Positions 6,245 through 12,338 of a DNA stretch of 38,308 bases are shown piece by piece. The DNA lies in the IMG/VR virus record IMGVR_UViG_3300025889_000336, positions 1 through 38,308 of that record. One strand, given 5' to 3'. The position numbers and the translations under genes were made by a program. How positions within the stretch are numbered: position 1 is the stretch's first letter; the number at the start of each line of letters is the position of its first letter. Below the pieces are notes generated by a model. That model saw only the letters and a program-made list of their open reading frames with translations, made no database searches and was not told where the DNA came from. The DNA comes from a virus.

Positions 6245-6448
6245 ATGATTACAGAAAAAATAAGGCGTTATTTAGATAAGCATATCCCTAGTGGGTATTT
6301 GATAATGTCCCCTAGAAATGGGGAAAAGATGACGTTCTCTATTGAGAGAAAAATTGATGAAAAATATCTGAAAGTGACCGTTAATGTTAACGGGTATGAA
6401 TTGAATAAGAAAGGGCTTGTTCTTGTTACTGGGGGTAAAGTTGTTTAA
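6245..6448 (+). CDS. Hypothetical protein
   Basis: The open frame extends back to 6203, but AGGGAGAAG at 6233-6241 points to the ATG at 6245, giving 67 residues. The earlier start would overlap the upstream gene and has no ribosome site. The protein has a basic N-terminus (ITEKIRRYLDKHIP) and a probable beta-rich remainder (YLKVTVNVNGYEL, GLVLVTGGKVV). Unknown function. Confidence 0.6.
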   Translation: MITEKIRRYLDKHIPSGYLIMSPRNGEKMTFSIERKIDEKYLKVTVNVNGYELNKKGLVLVTGGKVV

Positions 6449-6459
6449 GGAGATCGAAG

Positions 6460-6603
6460 ATGGATAAGGAGTATATTTTAGTTTGTGGTTCATTGATGTT
6501 TATCTTTGTTATTGGTTTATTTGTTGGTGGCAGTGTTGCAGATAAAAGATGTATAGAAAAAATCTGTATCGAACAAAACGGGGCGATTTATTGTAAGGAG
6601 TGA
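6460..6603 (+). CDS. Small single-span membrane protein (47 aa)
   Basis: AAGGAG at 6448-6453 precedes the ATG at 6460. The product has one hydrophobic span (about residues 5-25, LVCGSLMFIFVIGLFVGG) followed by a cysteine-containing tail with C31, C36 and C45. In a Gram-negative host that tail would face the periplasm or the cytoplasm depending on topology. No family recognised. Confidence 0.55.
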   Translation: MDKEYILVCGSLMFIFVIGLFVGGSVADKRCIEKICIEQNGAIYCKE

Positions 6604-6606
6604 GGG

Positions 6607-6846
6607 ATGAAAAAAACTAAAATAAATTCTGGAAGTCTTGTTATCGAAATCGAAGAAGGTGATGATCTAAATACTCTTGATTGGCGAGATATGGCAGATT
6701 ATCTGGAACATATTTATAATAACGAACAACCAAGTTTCGACACTATAAGAGCCAATGCAGAGGCTGTAGCTAAAAAGATTTGTGGTAAGTTTGGGAGTTA
6801 TAAGGAGCGAACCATGCACAAACACATCGCAAGGAATAACAGTTGA
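6607..6846 (+). CDS. Hypothetical protein
   Basis: A 79-residue protein: an N-terminal beta-like segment (SGSLVIEIEEGDD), an acidic, aromatic middle (TLDWRDMADYLEHIY) and a basic tail. The start follows AAGGAGTGAGGG within three bases of the upstream stop. Unknown function. It is the last gene before the candidate structured RNA at 6865-7017. Confidence 0.6.
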   Translation: MKKTKINSGSLVIEIEEGDDLNTLDWRDMADYLEHIYNNEQPSFDTIRANAEAVAKKICGKFGSYKERTMHKHIARNNS

Positions 6847-6864
6847 GGTGGTGGAGTGATAACA

Positions 6865-7017
6865 TTCCCGTCTGTGGCGTAATGAATACGCAAGACCATT
6901 AGATATGAGGTCGTTAAATAACAATATCGCACCAGTTAGGAGTCTGGCACGCTAGACGGTCGATACGTTGGGACGGCGGTTTCAAACCTAGCAGGTAAAA
7001 ATCCTGCCGGACGGGGA
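6865..7017 (+). ncRNA. Candidate structured RNA with closing 10-bp stem
   Basis: Non-coding stretch of about 200 bases. UUCCCGUCUG (6865-6874) pairs with CGGACGGGGA (7008-7017) over ten positions with G-U wobbles. Inside are GCG/CGC (6877-6891), GACC/GGUC (6894-6912), GUCUGGC/GCUAGAC (6942-6957), GGUUU/AAACC (6978-6988) and GCAGG-UAAAAAU-CCUGC (6991-7007). The last hairpin, five pairs and a seven-base loop directly against the closing stem, resembles a tRNA T-arm on an acceptor stem. The rest does not fold as a normal tRNA and the loop lacks the UUC motif. A leader element or a tRNA-like RNA are both possible. Confidence 0.4.
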
Positions 7018-7043
7018 GTTTTAAAAGTGGAGGTGTTTAAGCC

Positions 7044-7595
7044 ATGAACGAACAAAAAATATTTAATGCAATAATGGCTGAAGCAAGAACTAAACGTCTT
7101 GCAAATTCCGAACAATTAATGCTAGGTGAATTGAAATTAAAATTATTGAGAATAAACGGTAAGAGTAAACCGATATTCTTTGACTTTGGTATGAAACCAG
7201 CTGGTGAGTGTAGTTGGAGAGGAAGTTATTGTGAGCTTGGGCTTAAATACTCAGAAAATGGTGGTGGAACAACATCATGGAATGGAAAGCTAATTAAAAA
7301 ACACAGCGACTACGAAATACCGTTGAAAGAATGTGAAGAAGAAAGCCATAGTCTACCAGAAAATCCAACAACGCAAAATTTCATTGATATGCTTAAAGCC
7401 ATAACCAATAAGGAATTTCTTGGTTACAAAGGCGGTGAGTTTATTATGCACAAGAATGTTGCTGTATATTTTGGGAATTATGGCGAAAGTTTTGTAAATA
7501 AATATTTTGGTAAAGATTATGTAATAGTTGCGCCAATAGACGTTATTGAAATGGATGATGCTGTTGTAATCATTACAAAAGAAGTTGAATACTAG
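7044..7595 (+). CDS. Conserved phage protein of unknown function
   Basis: A 183-residue protein containing FDFGMKPAGECSWRGSYCELGL (about residues 47-68; the key part is SWRGSY-x-EL) and later FLGYKGGEFIM near residues 129-139. These two signatures occur together in a family of phage proteins without assigned function. GTGGAGGTG about ten bases upstream is a good ribosome site. The candidate RNA ends 27 bases before the start and might control it. Confidence 0.75.
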   Translation: MNEQKIFNAIMAEARTKRLANSEQLMLGELKLKLLRINGKSKPIFFDFGMKPAGECSWRGSYCELGLKYSENGGGTTSWNGKLIKKHSDYEIPLKECEEESHSLPENPTTQNFIDMLKAITNKEFLGYKGGEFIMHKNVAVYFGNYGESFVNKYFGKDYVIVAPIDVIEMDDAVVIITKEVEY

Positions 7596-7608
7596 AAGGG
7601 ATTAAGCT

Positions 7609-7956
7609 ATGAGTGAAATTAAATATTGTAAATGCGGACACGCTATGACAGACCACATATATCACGAAGGAGCTTGCAGACCAGGGAGTAGTAAATGTGA
7701 TTGTTTTGCGTTTGTGCCTAAATCAACTATTTCAATGAGTGAAGAATTGAAGGAGTGTCCGGTGGGGCATAATACGGTTGAGATTGTAGAGAGGAGAGGA
7801 GATTATGGATATTCATTTTTAGTTGTTTATCAAGTGCGTTGTAAATGTGGGTTTTCAGGACCAGAACGATATTCTAGTAATATAAATGATGATACTGTTA
7901 GGGAAGAAGTTGCTTCATTATGGAACGCCCGACACCCATTGGAGGGGAAGAAATGA
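7609..7956 (+). CDS. Two-part zinc-binding protein, Lar-like C-terminus
   Basis: A 115-residue protein with two cysteine-rich parts. Residues about 7-32 hold C-x-CGH, then C...C-x-C (YCKCGHAMTDH, SKCDCFAF). Residues about 45-110 resemble Lar-type restriction-alleviation zinc ribbons: LKECPVGHNTVEI, then VRCKCGFSGP and a final SLWNARHP. In usual Lar-like proteins the first pair is C-P-x-C; here the second cysteine position is histidine (CPVGH). An internal ATG at 7738 could start the Lar-like part alone, but there is no ribosome site there. It overlaps the next gene by ATGA. Confidence 0.65.
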   Translation: MSEIKYCKCGHAMTDHIYHEGACRPGSSKCDCFAFVPKSTISMSEELKECPVGHNTVEIVERRGDYGYSFLVVYQVRCKCGFSGPERYSSNINDDTVREEVASLWNARHPLEGKK

Positions 7957-8165
7957 ACAGACCGACTAAAAAACGCTACACGTACACGGCGAAGGTTGAA
8001 TATATTGAAAGAGAATATGGCAACATGGTAATAGGTGGATGGAAAATTTTGTTATATCCGAGGAATGGAAAACCAATAATTAGCGAACACGTCTACCGTT
8101 CCAAATCCACCGCCGAGTTTGTGGCTAGAAAACTAATTAACTCAATAATAAAAGGAGAATTTTAG
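7953..8165 (+). CDS. Small hypothetical protein
   Basis: The frame extends to 7920, but GGAGGGG at 7940-7946 and the ATGA overlap with the upstream stop fix the start at 7953, giving 70 residues. The product begins with a basic stretch (NRPTKKRYTYTAKVEYIE) and looks beta-rich. No family recognised. Confidence 0.65.
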   Translation: MNRPTKKRYTYTAKVEYIEREYGNMVIGGWKILLYPRNGKPIISEHVYRSKSTAEFVARKLINSIIKGEF

Positions 8166-8549
8166 ATGGGGTGGTCTGTCGGTTTCGACCCTAATTGGAA
8201 AAGATGGATTGGTTATGGCGTTCCTTCAGAATGCGACCATCCTAAATGTAAGAATAGAATAGATAGAGGGCTATCTTATGTTTGTGGTCAAGATGTTTAT
8301 GGTGGTGAATGTGGGTGTGGGCTGTTCTTTTGTTCTAAACATCTATTCTTTAGTAATAGAGGTTTTCTTTGTCCGAAATGTTTAAGATACGACAAAAAGT
8401 TTTATAAACCAAAGGCAGATTTAAAAGAGTGGATTGAACTCCAATTAACCGATGAAAGTTGGTCTGATTGGAGGAAAGAAAACAAAGCTTATATTAATAA
8501 ATTAATCGGGGCGAGGGTGGTTGGGTTTATTGAAAGGATGGTTGAATAA
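8166..8549 (+). CDS. Conserved cysteine-rich phage protein
   Basis: A 127-residue protein with GWSVGFDPNWKRWIGYGVP at the N-terminus, then CDHPKCKNRIDRGLSYVCG, a CGCGLFFCSKH segment and CPKCL, giving at least eight cysteines and a histidine arranged for one or two zinc sites (residues about 23-76). The end (WIELQLTDESWSDWR) is also characteristic. This whole pattern recurs in environmental and enteric phages as a protein of unknown function. AAAGGAG just upstream supports the start. Confidence 0.75.
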   Translation: MGWSVGFDPNWKRWIGYGVPSECDHPKCKNRIDRGLSYVCGQDVYGGECGCGLFFCSKHLFFSNRGFLCPKCLRYDKKFYKPKADLKEWIELQLTDESWSDWRKENKAYINKLIGARVVGFIERMVE

Positions 8550-8821
8550 TGATAGGACGTGTATACGTTGATGTAATGCAAGCATCTTCGGGGTGGAACG
8601 GGGATAAAGTTCTAATGAGTTCTAAACCGAAAAAATGCAAAAAACAAAATTGCAAGACATGGTTAAGTCGGTATCGTATCGCAAAAGGTGCTAAATATTG
8701 TTGTGTCCACGAACATATCGGAATTAAAAAAGCAGATATTGCTGAGGTGGAATTATTAATAAAGCGTTCGAGGGAAGCTGCAAATAAAGAAGCTATAAGA
8801 AGAAAATTAAATAATAAATAA
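8549..8821 (+). CDS. Small cysteine-containing hypothetical protein
   Basis: A 90-residue basic protein that starts in a TAATG junction with the upstream gene. It has a KKCKKQNCKTW segment and CCVHEH, so four cysteines and two histidines could bind zinc. The C-terminal 40 residues form a charged helix. It is the last rightward gene; its final 15 bases overlap the end of the leftward gene at 8807. No terminator is visible at this convergence. Confidence 0.6.
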   Translation: MIGRVYVDVMQASSGWNGDKVLMSSKPKKCKKQNCKTWLSRYRIAKGAKYCCVHEHIGIKKADIAEVELLIKRSREAANKEAIRRKLNNK

Positions 8822-9271
8822 TGGAACTAATCCACTAGCTGCTGCGATCAAACTTTCCTCATGCCTAGCTGATTTAGTAGGGTTAAATACGCCTAGTATT
8901 ACACTTGATAAAACACAAATCCATATATGTAATACCCATAGAATATATGTATGATTTACAATAACAATAGCTAAAGGAGAAAAGCCAATGGCTAATCCAT
9001 AAACAGTTCGTTTGCGTAACTTATCAGATAGTCTATCAGCCCCGTACCCTAGAGATAAAGCACCTACCAACATCGGGAAATAAAACATATACCAGAACGA
9101 CCAGCTATGGTCAATAATGCTATACAAAGCGATTCCAGCCATCATCCAAGCGGAACCTAAGAACCGACGTTTCCATTTTCCGCTGATTCCACCAAGACCA
9201 TAAAGCAAAACAAATACCGCAAGCCAGAGGATTTTTGAAGCAACGATAAATTGTAGCGTGGTTTCCGTCAT
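8807..9271 (-). CDS. Multi-span membrane protein of lysis region
   Basis: A 154-residue protein with about four or five hydrophobic spans separated by short basic loops (SGKWKRRFLGS near residue 30, DKLRKRTVYG near 85). The segment YGLGGISGKWKRR and the late GVFNPTKSARHEE are shared with a family of unassigned phage proteins found near lysis genes. The start overlaps the upstream lipoprotein stop (ATGA). It could be a holin or a lysis-timing protein; position is the only evidence. Confidence 0.65.
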   Translation of the reverse strand: MTETTLQFIVASKILWLAVFVLLYGLGGISGKWKRRFLGSAWMMAGIALYSIIDHSWSFWYMFYFPMLVGALSLGYGADRLSDKLRKRTVYGLAIGFSPLAIVIVNHTYILWVLHIWICVLSSVILGVFNPTKSARHEESLIAAASGLVPLFII

Positions 9272-9459
9272 TTCATCTTCTCAATTTTAGCGTCAAGTAC
9301 CTGTTCAAAATAACGGTTACTCATGCAAATAGTACCGTTGTCTAAAAAATAAATATCCTCATTAGTTATCGGGTACATCTTAACTGTTGCGCATCCGAGT
9401 AAGAACACTGTTGATAGCAGAAGCATCCCGATTTTTAATTGCCGTCTTTGCCTCATCAT
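9268..9459 (-). CDS. Rz1-like outer-membrane lipoprotein (o-spanin candidate)
   Basis: The frame is open to 9501, but GTGAGGTG just upstream of a double ATG sets the start at 9459, giving 63 residues. MRQRRQLKIGMLLLSTVFL is a signal sequence and LLGC, with Cys23, is the lipobox. The rest is a short periplasmic domain (PITNEDIYFLDNGTICMS). The gene starts inside the preceding small membrane-protein gene in a different frame, the nested layout of Rz/Rz1 spanin pairs. Spanin function is inferred from that layout; the low proline content is less typical of Rz1. Confidence 0.6.
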   Translation of the reverse strand: MMRQRRQLKIGMLLLSTVFLLGCATVKMYPITNEDIYFLDNGTICMSNRYFEQVLDAKIEKMK

Positions 9460-9559
9460 GTAACACCTCACGAATTTTTCGCTTTTCAGCGTCACGTTCA
9501 AACTTATCTTTCATAATCAAAAAGATGATCTGAATTACTGCACTAATAATTTGAATCAT
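9380..9559 (-). CDS. Small membrane protein with charged helix (i-spanin candidate)
   Basis: A 59-residue protein with an N-terminal hydrophobic span (IQIISAVIQIIFLIM) followed by a charged helix (KFERDAEKRKIREVL). The GTG at 9565 is open, but the ATG at 9559 shares ATGA with the upstream stop and has GGAGTGG in front, so it is preferred. Its last 80 bases overlap the lipoprotein gene in another frame. This is the topology of an inner-membrane spanin subunit, though shorter than most. Confidence 0.55.
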   Translation of the reverse strand: MIQIISAVIQIIFLIMKDKFERDAEKRKIREVLHDEAKTAIKNRDASAINSVLTRMRNS

Positions 9560-9738
9560 TTCCACTCCACTGGTTGCTTAGTGATAAACCGAAGAACAAT
9601 ATTAATTGCAGAAAGAATCGCTGCTTGCACTTCAATATTAATCACTTCATTTCCTGTCAACCCCTGAACAACCATAGCAACCAAAGCGATAATGTTTACC
9701 CAAAATGTTTTTGAAACAAAAATAGATTTTGATTCCAT
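9556..9738 (-). CDS. Holin-like small membrane protein
   Basis: A 60-residue protein: SKSIFVSKTFWVNIIALVA, then a second hydrophobic stretch AAILSAINIVLRFI, ending TKQPVEW. Phage proteins with SKTFWVN...INIVLR-x-IT-x-x-P are common in lysis cassettes and often called holin-like. Two spans and a charged tail agree with that. Strong AAAGGAG ribosome site. The holin label is tentative. Confidence 0.6.
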   Translation of the reverse strand: MESKSIFVSKTFWVNIIALVAMVVQGLTGNEVINIEVQAAILSAINIVLRFITKQPVEWK

Positions 9739-9749
9739 AATATTCTCCT

Positions 9750-9926
9750 TTAAAAATCTTCTTTTAAAACTTGAATTTCAGGGTCAATATTAACTAATTT
9801 CCTCTTAACAATACTCAACCCCTCTTTTATCTGAGCAGTCATATCGTCAATCACTTTTTGTTTGATTTCGATATTACTGAGGATTTGCCTGGCTTCGTCA
9901 ACTTCTTTGTAGTCTTTGACTCGCAT
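9750..9926 (-). CDS. Small helical protein
   Basis: ATG at 9926 encodes 58 residues: VKDYKEVDEARQILSNIEI, then KQKVIDDMTAQIKEG, and ends VLKEDF. It is charged and helical and reads like a real phage protein. The ribosome site is weak (AGAGAGAAT). Its first 77 bases overlap the end of the gene at 9851-10045 in another frame. Role unknown. Confidence 0.5.
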   Translation of the reverse strand: MRVKDYKEVDEARQILSNIEIKQKVIDDMTAQIKEGLSIVKRKLVNIDPEIQVLKEDF

Positions 9927-10045
9927 AAAATTCTCTCTGCCCTATCTAAACAATGCAATGCCTTGATTACATCAACATTTTTCTCTAATAGAAAACGTGC
10001 TTCCTTAATTACGAATAAAATTTTTTCACTGGTTTCCGTTTGCAT
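9851..10045 (-). CDS. Small helical protein with odd C-terminal extension
   Basis: AAAGGTG before the ATG at 10045 supports a 64-residue product rather than the longer open frame to 10132. Residues 1-43 form a helical, well-composed region (SEKILFVIKEARFLLEKN, CLDRAERILCE). The last 20 residues are low complexity (K, S, T) and are read in the overlap with the gene at 9750-9926, which suggests a frameshift moved the original stop. It overlaps the upstream gene by 20 bases. Confidence 0.5.
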   Translation of the reverse strand: MQTETSEKILFVIKEARFLLEKNVDVIKALHCLDRAERILCESKTTKKLTKPGKSSVISKSNKK

Positions 10046-10349
10046 GATGAAACACCTTTTCTTTAATGCTGGCAACGTCCTTCTCGACGTCGTGAAGCCG
10101 AGTAATTGCGCCTTTATGCTGAAAATCCCCAATTAAAGCATCCTTTATTTCGCTGAGGACTCTGACTACTTTATCCATGTCCTCTTTGATGTCTTTTTCA
10201 AACTTTTCTTCTAACCATTGATGAGATACTTTTTGGCTCATTTTACCCACCATCCACCATAACCAACCGGCTAGTACGAAGAATCCTGTAGAACATAATC
10301 CAAATCCCCAGTAGCAGAATTTCCAAAGATGCTCGATTTCCTGTTCCAT
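10026..10349 (-). CDS. Membrane-anchored coiled-coil protein
   Basis: A 107-residue protein with a single N-terminal span (FGLCSTGFFVLAGWLWWMVG, about residues 16-35) and a long charged coiled coil (about 38-100, SHQWLEEKFEKDIKEDMDK and later RLHDVEKDVASIKEKV). Proteins with this plan and a DALIGDFQHKG-type segment occur in phage lysis cassettes. An i-spanin role with the lipoprotein gene just upstream (10352-10486) is possible and competes with the pair at 9268-9559. Confidence 0.6.
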   Translation of the reverse strand: MEQEIEHLWKFCYWGFGLCSTGFFVLAGWLWWMVGKMSQKVSHQWLEEKFEKDIKEDMDKVVRVLSEIKDALIGDFQHKGAITRLHDVEKDVASIKEKVFHHANGNQ

Positions 10350-10351
10350 AG

Positions 10352-10486
10352 TTATTCACACATCTCCATATTTACAAATTGTCCGGTTTTTTTATCTCTG
10401 CAAGCTGGTATTCTATCGTCGAGCGTATATCTAGCACACCCACCGATGATTAATAACAGCAAAATACCTACGCCTATTCGTACCAT
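10352..10486 (-). CDS. Small lipoprotein (44 aa)
   Basis: ATG at 10486 behind GGAG. The product has a short basic start, a hydrophobic stretch (GVGILLLLIIGG) and a lipobox IGGC with Cys17, then 27 mature residues with two more cysteines. It overlaps the end of the upstream gene by 13 bases and stops just before the coiled-coil gene at 10349. It is a second outer-membrane lipoprotein candidate in the lysis region. Confidence 0.6.
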   Translation of the reverse strand: MVRIGVGILLLLIIGGCARYTLDDRIPACRDKKTGQFVNMEMCE

Positions 10487-10821
10487 CGCATCTCCACGTC
10501 TGTTATTGTTGTTGTCCCAGAAATATATCTCGATAATCCTGTGCGTCCTGGGATAATTTTTACCACCCTAATTTCATACCAATTATTGCCATCTTTATAT
10601 AATTTGCTTAATACTTTAAATTTTTTCTGTATTGTTGGACAATCAAAAAACTCCTGGATACACCTTTTCCCATCTTCCAACATCTGCCACATGCCTTTTC
10701 TTGCCCTGTACTTCTCGGCGGTTAAACCCATAACAGTAAGCCCAGCCCCGATAAGAACCCCAACAAAAAGGCAAACTGCACCAACAGAAAAAACCAATAT
10801 GGCGATTGGTATTGGATTCAT
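10474..10821 (-). CDS. Membrane-anchored hypothetical protein
   Basis: A 115-residue protein with one N-terminal hydrophobic span (about residues 4-34, PIAILVFSVGAVCLFVGV and following) and a soluble domain containing CIQEFFDCP and NNWYEIRVVKI. The start shares ATGA with the upstream stop, so it is probably translated by coupling. No family recognised. Confidence 0.6.
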   Translation of the reverse strand: MNPIPIAILVFSVGAVCLFVGVLIGAGLTVMGLTAEKYRARKGMWQMLEDGKRCIQEFFDCPTIQKKFKVLSKLYKDGNNWYEIRVVKIIPGRTGLSRYISGTTTITDVEMRWYE

Positions 10822-11000
10822 TTTGATTTACCGTTTCCAATCAGTTTTAAGATAAATTCCTTCAGAATCGCTTCATCCTTTTTAACATCTTCCAGCTTCA
10901 TCAACCCCTGACGTAGTTCAAACCCAATAACTTCAATCCCTGAGTCATTGTCGATTGTTGAGTAAGTCATTTTGGAATTCTGCCGTCCTGTTCGTTCCAT
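10818..11000 (-). CDS. Small hypothetical protein
   Basis: AGAAAGGAATT before the ATG at 11000 gives 60 residues and is preferred over the open ATG at 11039, which lacks a ribosome site. The sequence (TGRQNSKMTYSTIDNDSG, then LEDVKKDEAILKEFILKL) is soluble, helical at the end and not recognised. Confidence 0.55.
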   Translation of the reverse strand: MERTGRQNSKMTYSTIDNDSGIEVIGFELRQGLMKLEDVKKDEAILKEFILKLIGNGKSK

Positions 11001-11040
11001 TTTTAATTCCTTTCTGATTGTTATGTGTTGGACGGTCATA

Positions 11041-11841
11041 TTATTCTGGATATGATAAAACTTCTTCTGCTTTTGCGGTTAATCCTGTATTGTTTGCACC
11101 GTCTGAACCAGTACAAGTGTTCCCATTCCCAGTCATGTCAAGAAAAGTGTCGGCATCTGCTGACGAACCATCTTCCTCATCATCTAAAGGCCAGTATGCC
11201 TTTAAATTAGCTTTTTGTATCTGCAATGGTATTCGTTTGGTTCTTGACAATGCTAATTGAGCAATCTCATTTGCAGTTAGTTGCGTATCCCAAATAGCCA
11301 CATCACCTGTAGTGCCATCGGATAAATCTGAAGAAGTCACTGACCATTTACCCATTGTTATTACAGTCGCTGAGTTCTGTGGGTTAGAAGTTGCGTTTAA
11401 AGTGGCATCTTCTGTTAATAAATTTCCGTTTAAATAAAACGCTATCGTAGAACCATCTATAGCGGCTCCACCACTAAAAACTACGGCTACATGATTCCAT
11501 GTATCAACGGTAAGTCCTGTTGTAGTACAAGCAGATTTCTGGGTTGTTCCGTCGTGTGTAATAAAATTAAGCGCTCCTTGAGGGCAAGAACTTGCTGCTG
11601 TCGCAAGAATTCTAAACAACCATTCTTTTACGGCATTTGAAGTATTATCATATTTAGCCAGAACTACATATTCATCTGCTGCTAACGAATCAACATTTAT
11701 CCAAGCCGCTATTGTTAATGCTGAGTCAATCGATGTCATATCACCACAATTTACAATGTCATCTACACCATCAAAATCAACCCCACCCAAACATATTGTT
11801 GGAGTCAACAAAATGGTTATTATTAATAAAAACTTCCTCAT
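11041..11841 (-). CDS. Exported LamG/ConA-like lectin-fold protein
   Basis: A 266-residue protein. Residues 1-19 form a Sec signal peptide (MRKFLLIITILLTPTICLG). The rest has LamG-type features: VDFDGVDDIVNCGD, LTIAAWINVDS, TWNHVAVVFSGG and IAFYLNGNLLTED, ending with a GDVAIWDTQLTANEIAQL segment and a YWPLDDEEDGSSADA stretch. LamG_3 domains bind sugars or proteins and are frequent on phage fibres, but a signal peptide is unusual for a virion protein. It shares ATGA with the upstream gene. It may act in the periplasm or at the cell surface rather than in the particle. Confidence 0.65.
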   Translation of the reverse strand: MRKFLLIITILLTPTICLGGVDFDGVDDIVNCGDMTSIDSALTIAAWINVDSLAADEYVVLAKYDNTSNAVKEWLFRILATAASSCPQGALNFITHDGTTQKSACTTTGLTVDTWNHVAVVFSGGAAIDGSTIAFYLNGNLLTEDATLNATSNPQNSATVITMGKWSVTSSDLSDGTTGDVAIWDTQLTANEIAQLALSRTKRIPLQIQKANLKAYWPLDDEEDGSSADADTFLDMTGNGNTCTGSDGANNTGLTAKAEEVLSYPE

Positions 11842-12338
11842 CTATTTTTCTCCATCGCCACAATCGCACGAACTAATCTTTTCAAGAACACCTTCGCATC
11901 AGCAAGATTAGCAATTCCGTCAATCGCCGTATCAATTTTAGTTAACGTATAATCAGCAACTTTTGCATTTGAAAGCGCCGTATCTAAACTAGCAACCTTT
12001 ATCGCCTCAGCCGCCGCCGCCGCTTGAGCCTGTGCCGCTAAGATAGCGTCAATCTCTGCTTGAGTTAAATCAACAACTCTACTTCCAGACACAACCGAAG
12101 TATCAAACTTAACATATTGTTGTGCCGATTTATCCCATTCTACAGATGTTGCCTCGACACAATTTGCTTGAATCCCTGTGTTGTTGTATCCAGAGCAAAT
12201 TCCGAGCCTCAGACAATCTCCTTCAACTCGTTTTGTTATGGAAAATGTTGCTCCGTCGTAACACACCCATCGTTCAGCATGGGCCGTCGTTGCAATTAAC
12301 AAGATAAGACTACTTACGATAATATTTGTACGTAACAC
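11838..12338 (-). CDS. Exported protein with alanine-rich C-terminal helix
   Basis: GGGAGGTG lies six bases before a GTG at 12338; a TTG at 12341 is open but too close to the ribosome site. Residues 1-22 are a signal peptide (IIVSSLILLIATTAHA, cleavage after AHA). Two cysteine pairs follow, then a VDLTQAEIDAI segment and a long alanine-rich helix (about residues 100-165). The VDLTQAEIDAI-plus-helix pattern is common in short proteins next to phage tail-fibre genes. It overlaps the upstream fibre gene by 29 bases. Confidence 0.6.
   Translation of the reverse strand: MLRTNIIVSSLILLIATTAHAERWVCYDGATFSITKRVEGDCLRLGICSGYNNTGIQANCVEATSVEWDKSAQQYVKFDTSVVSGSRVVDLTQAEIDAILAAQAQAAAAAEAIKVASLDTALSNAKVADYTLTKIDTAIDGIANLADAKVFLKRLVRAIVAMEKNR

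Noticed and set aside
6865-7017. A tRNA gene
   Set aside because: The acceptor and T-arm geometry fits, but the T-loop lacks the UUC motif, the anticodon stem-loop has an eleven-base loop and the region between is far too long.
9640-9670. TTGACA-like promoter on the - strand inside the holin-like gene
   Set aside because: The matching -10 is poor (TATTGA) and it lies within a coding gene with operon-style spacing.
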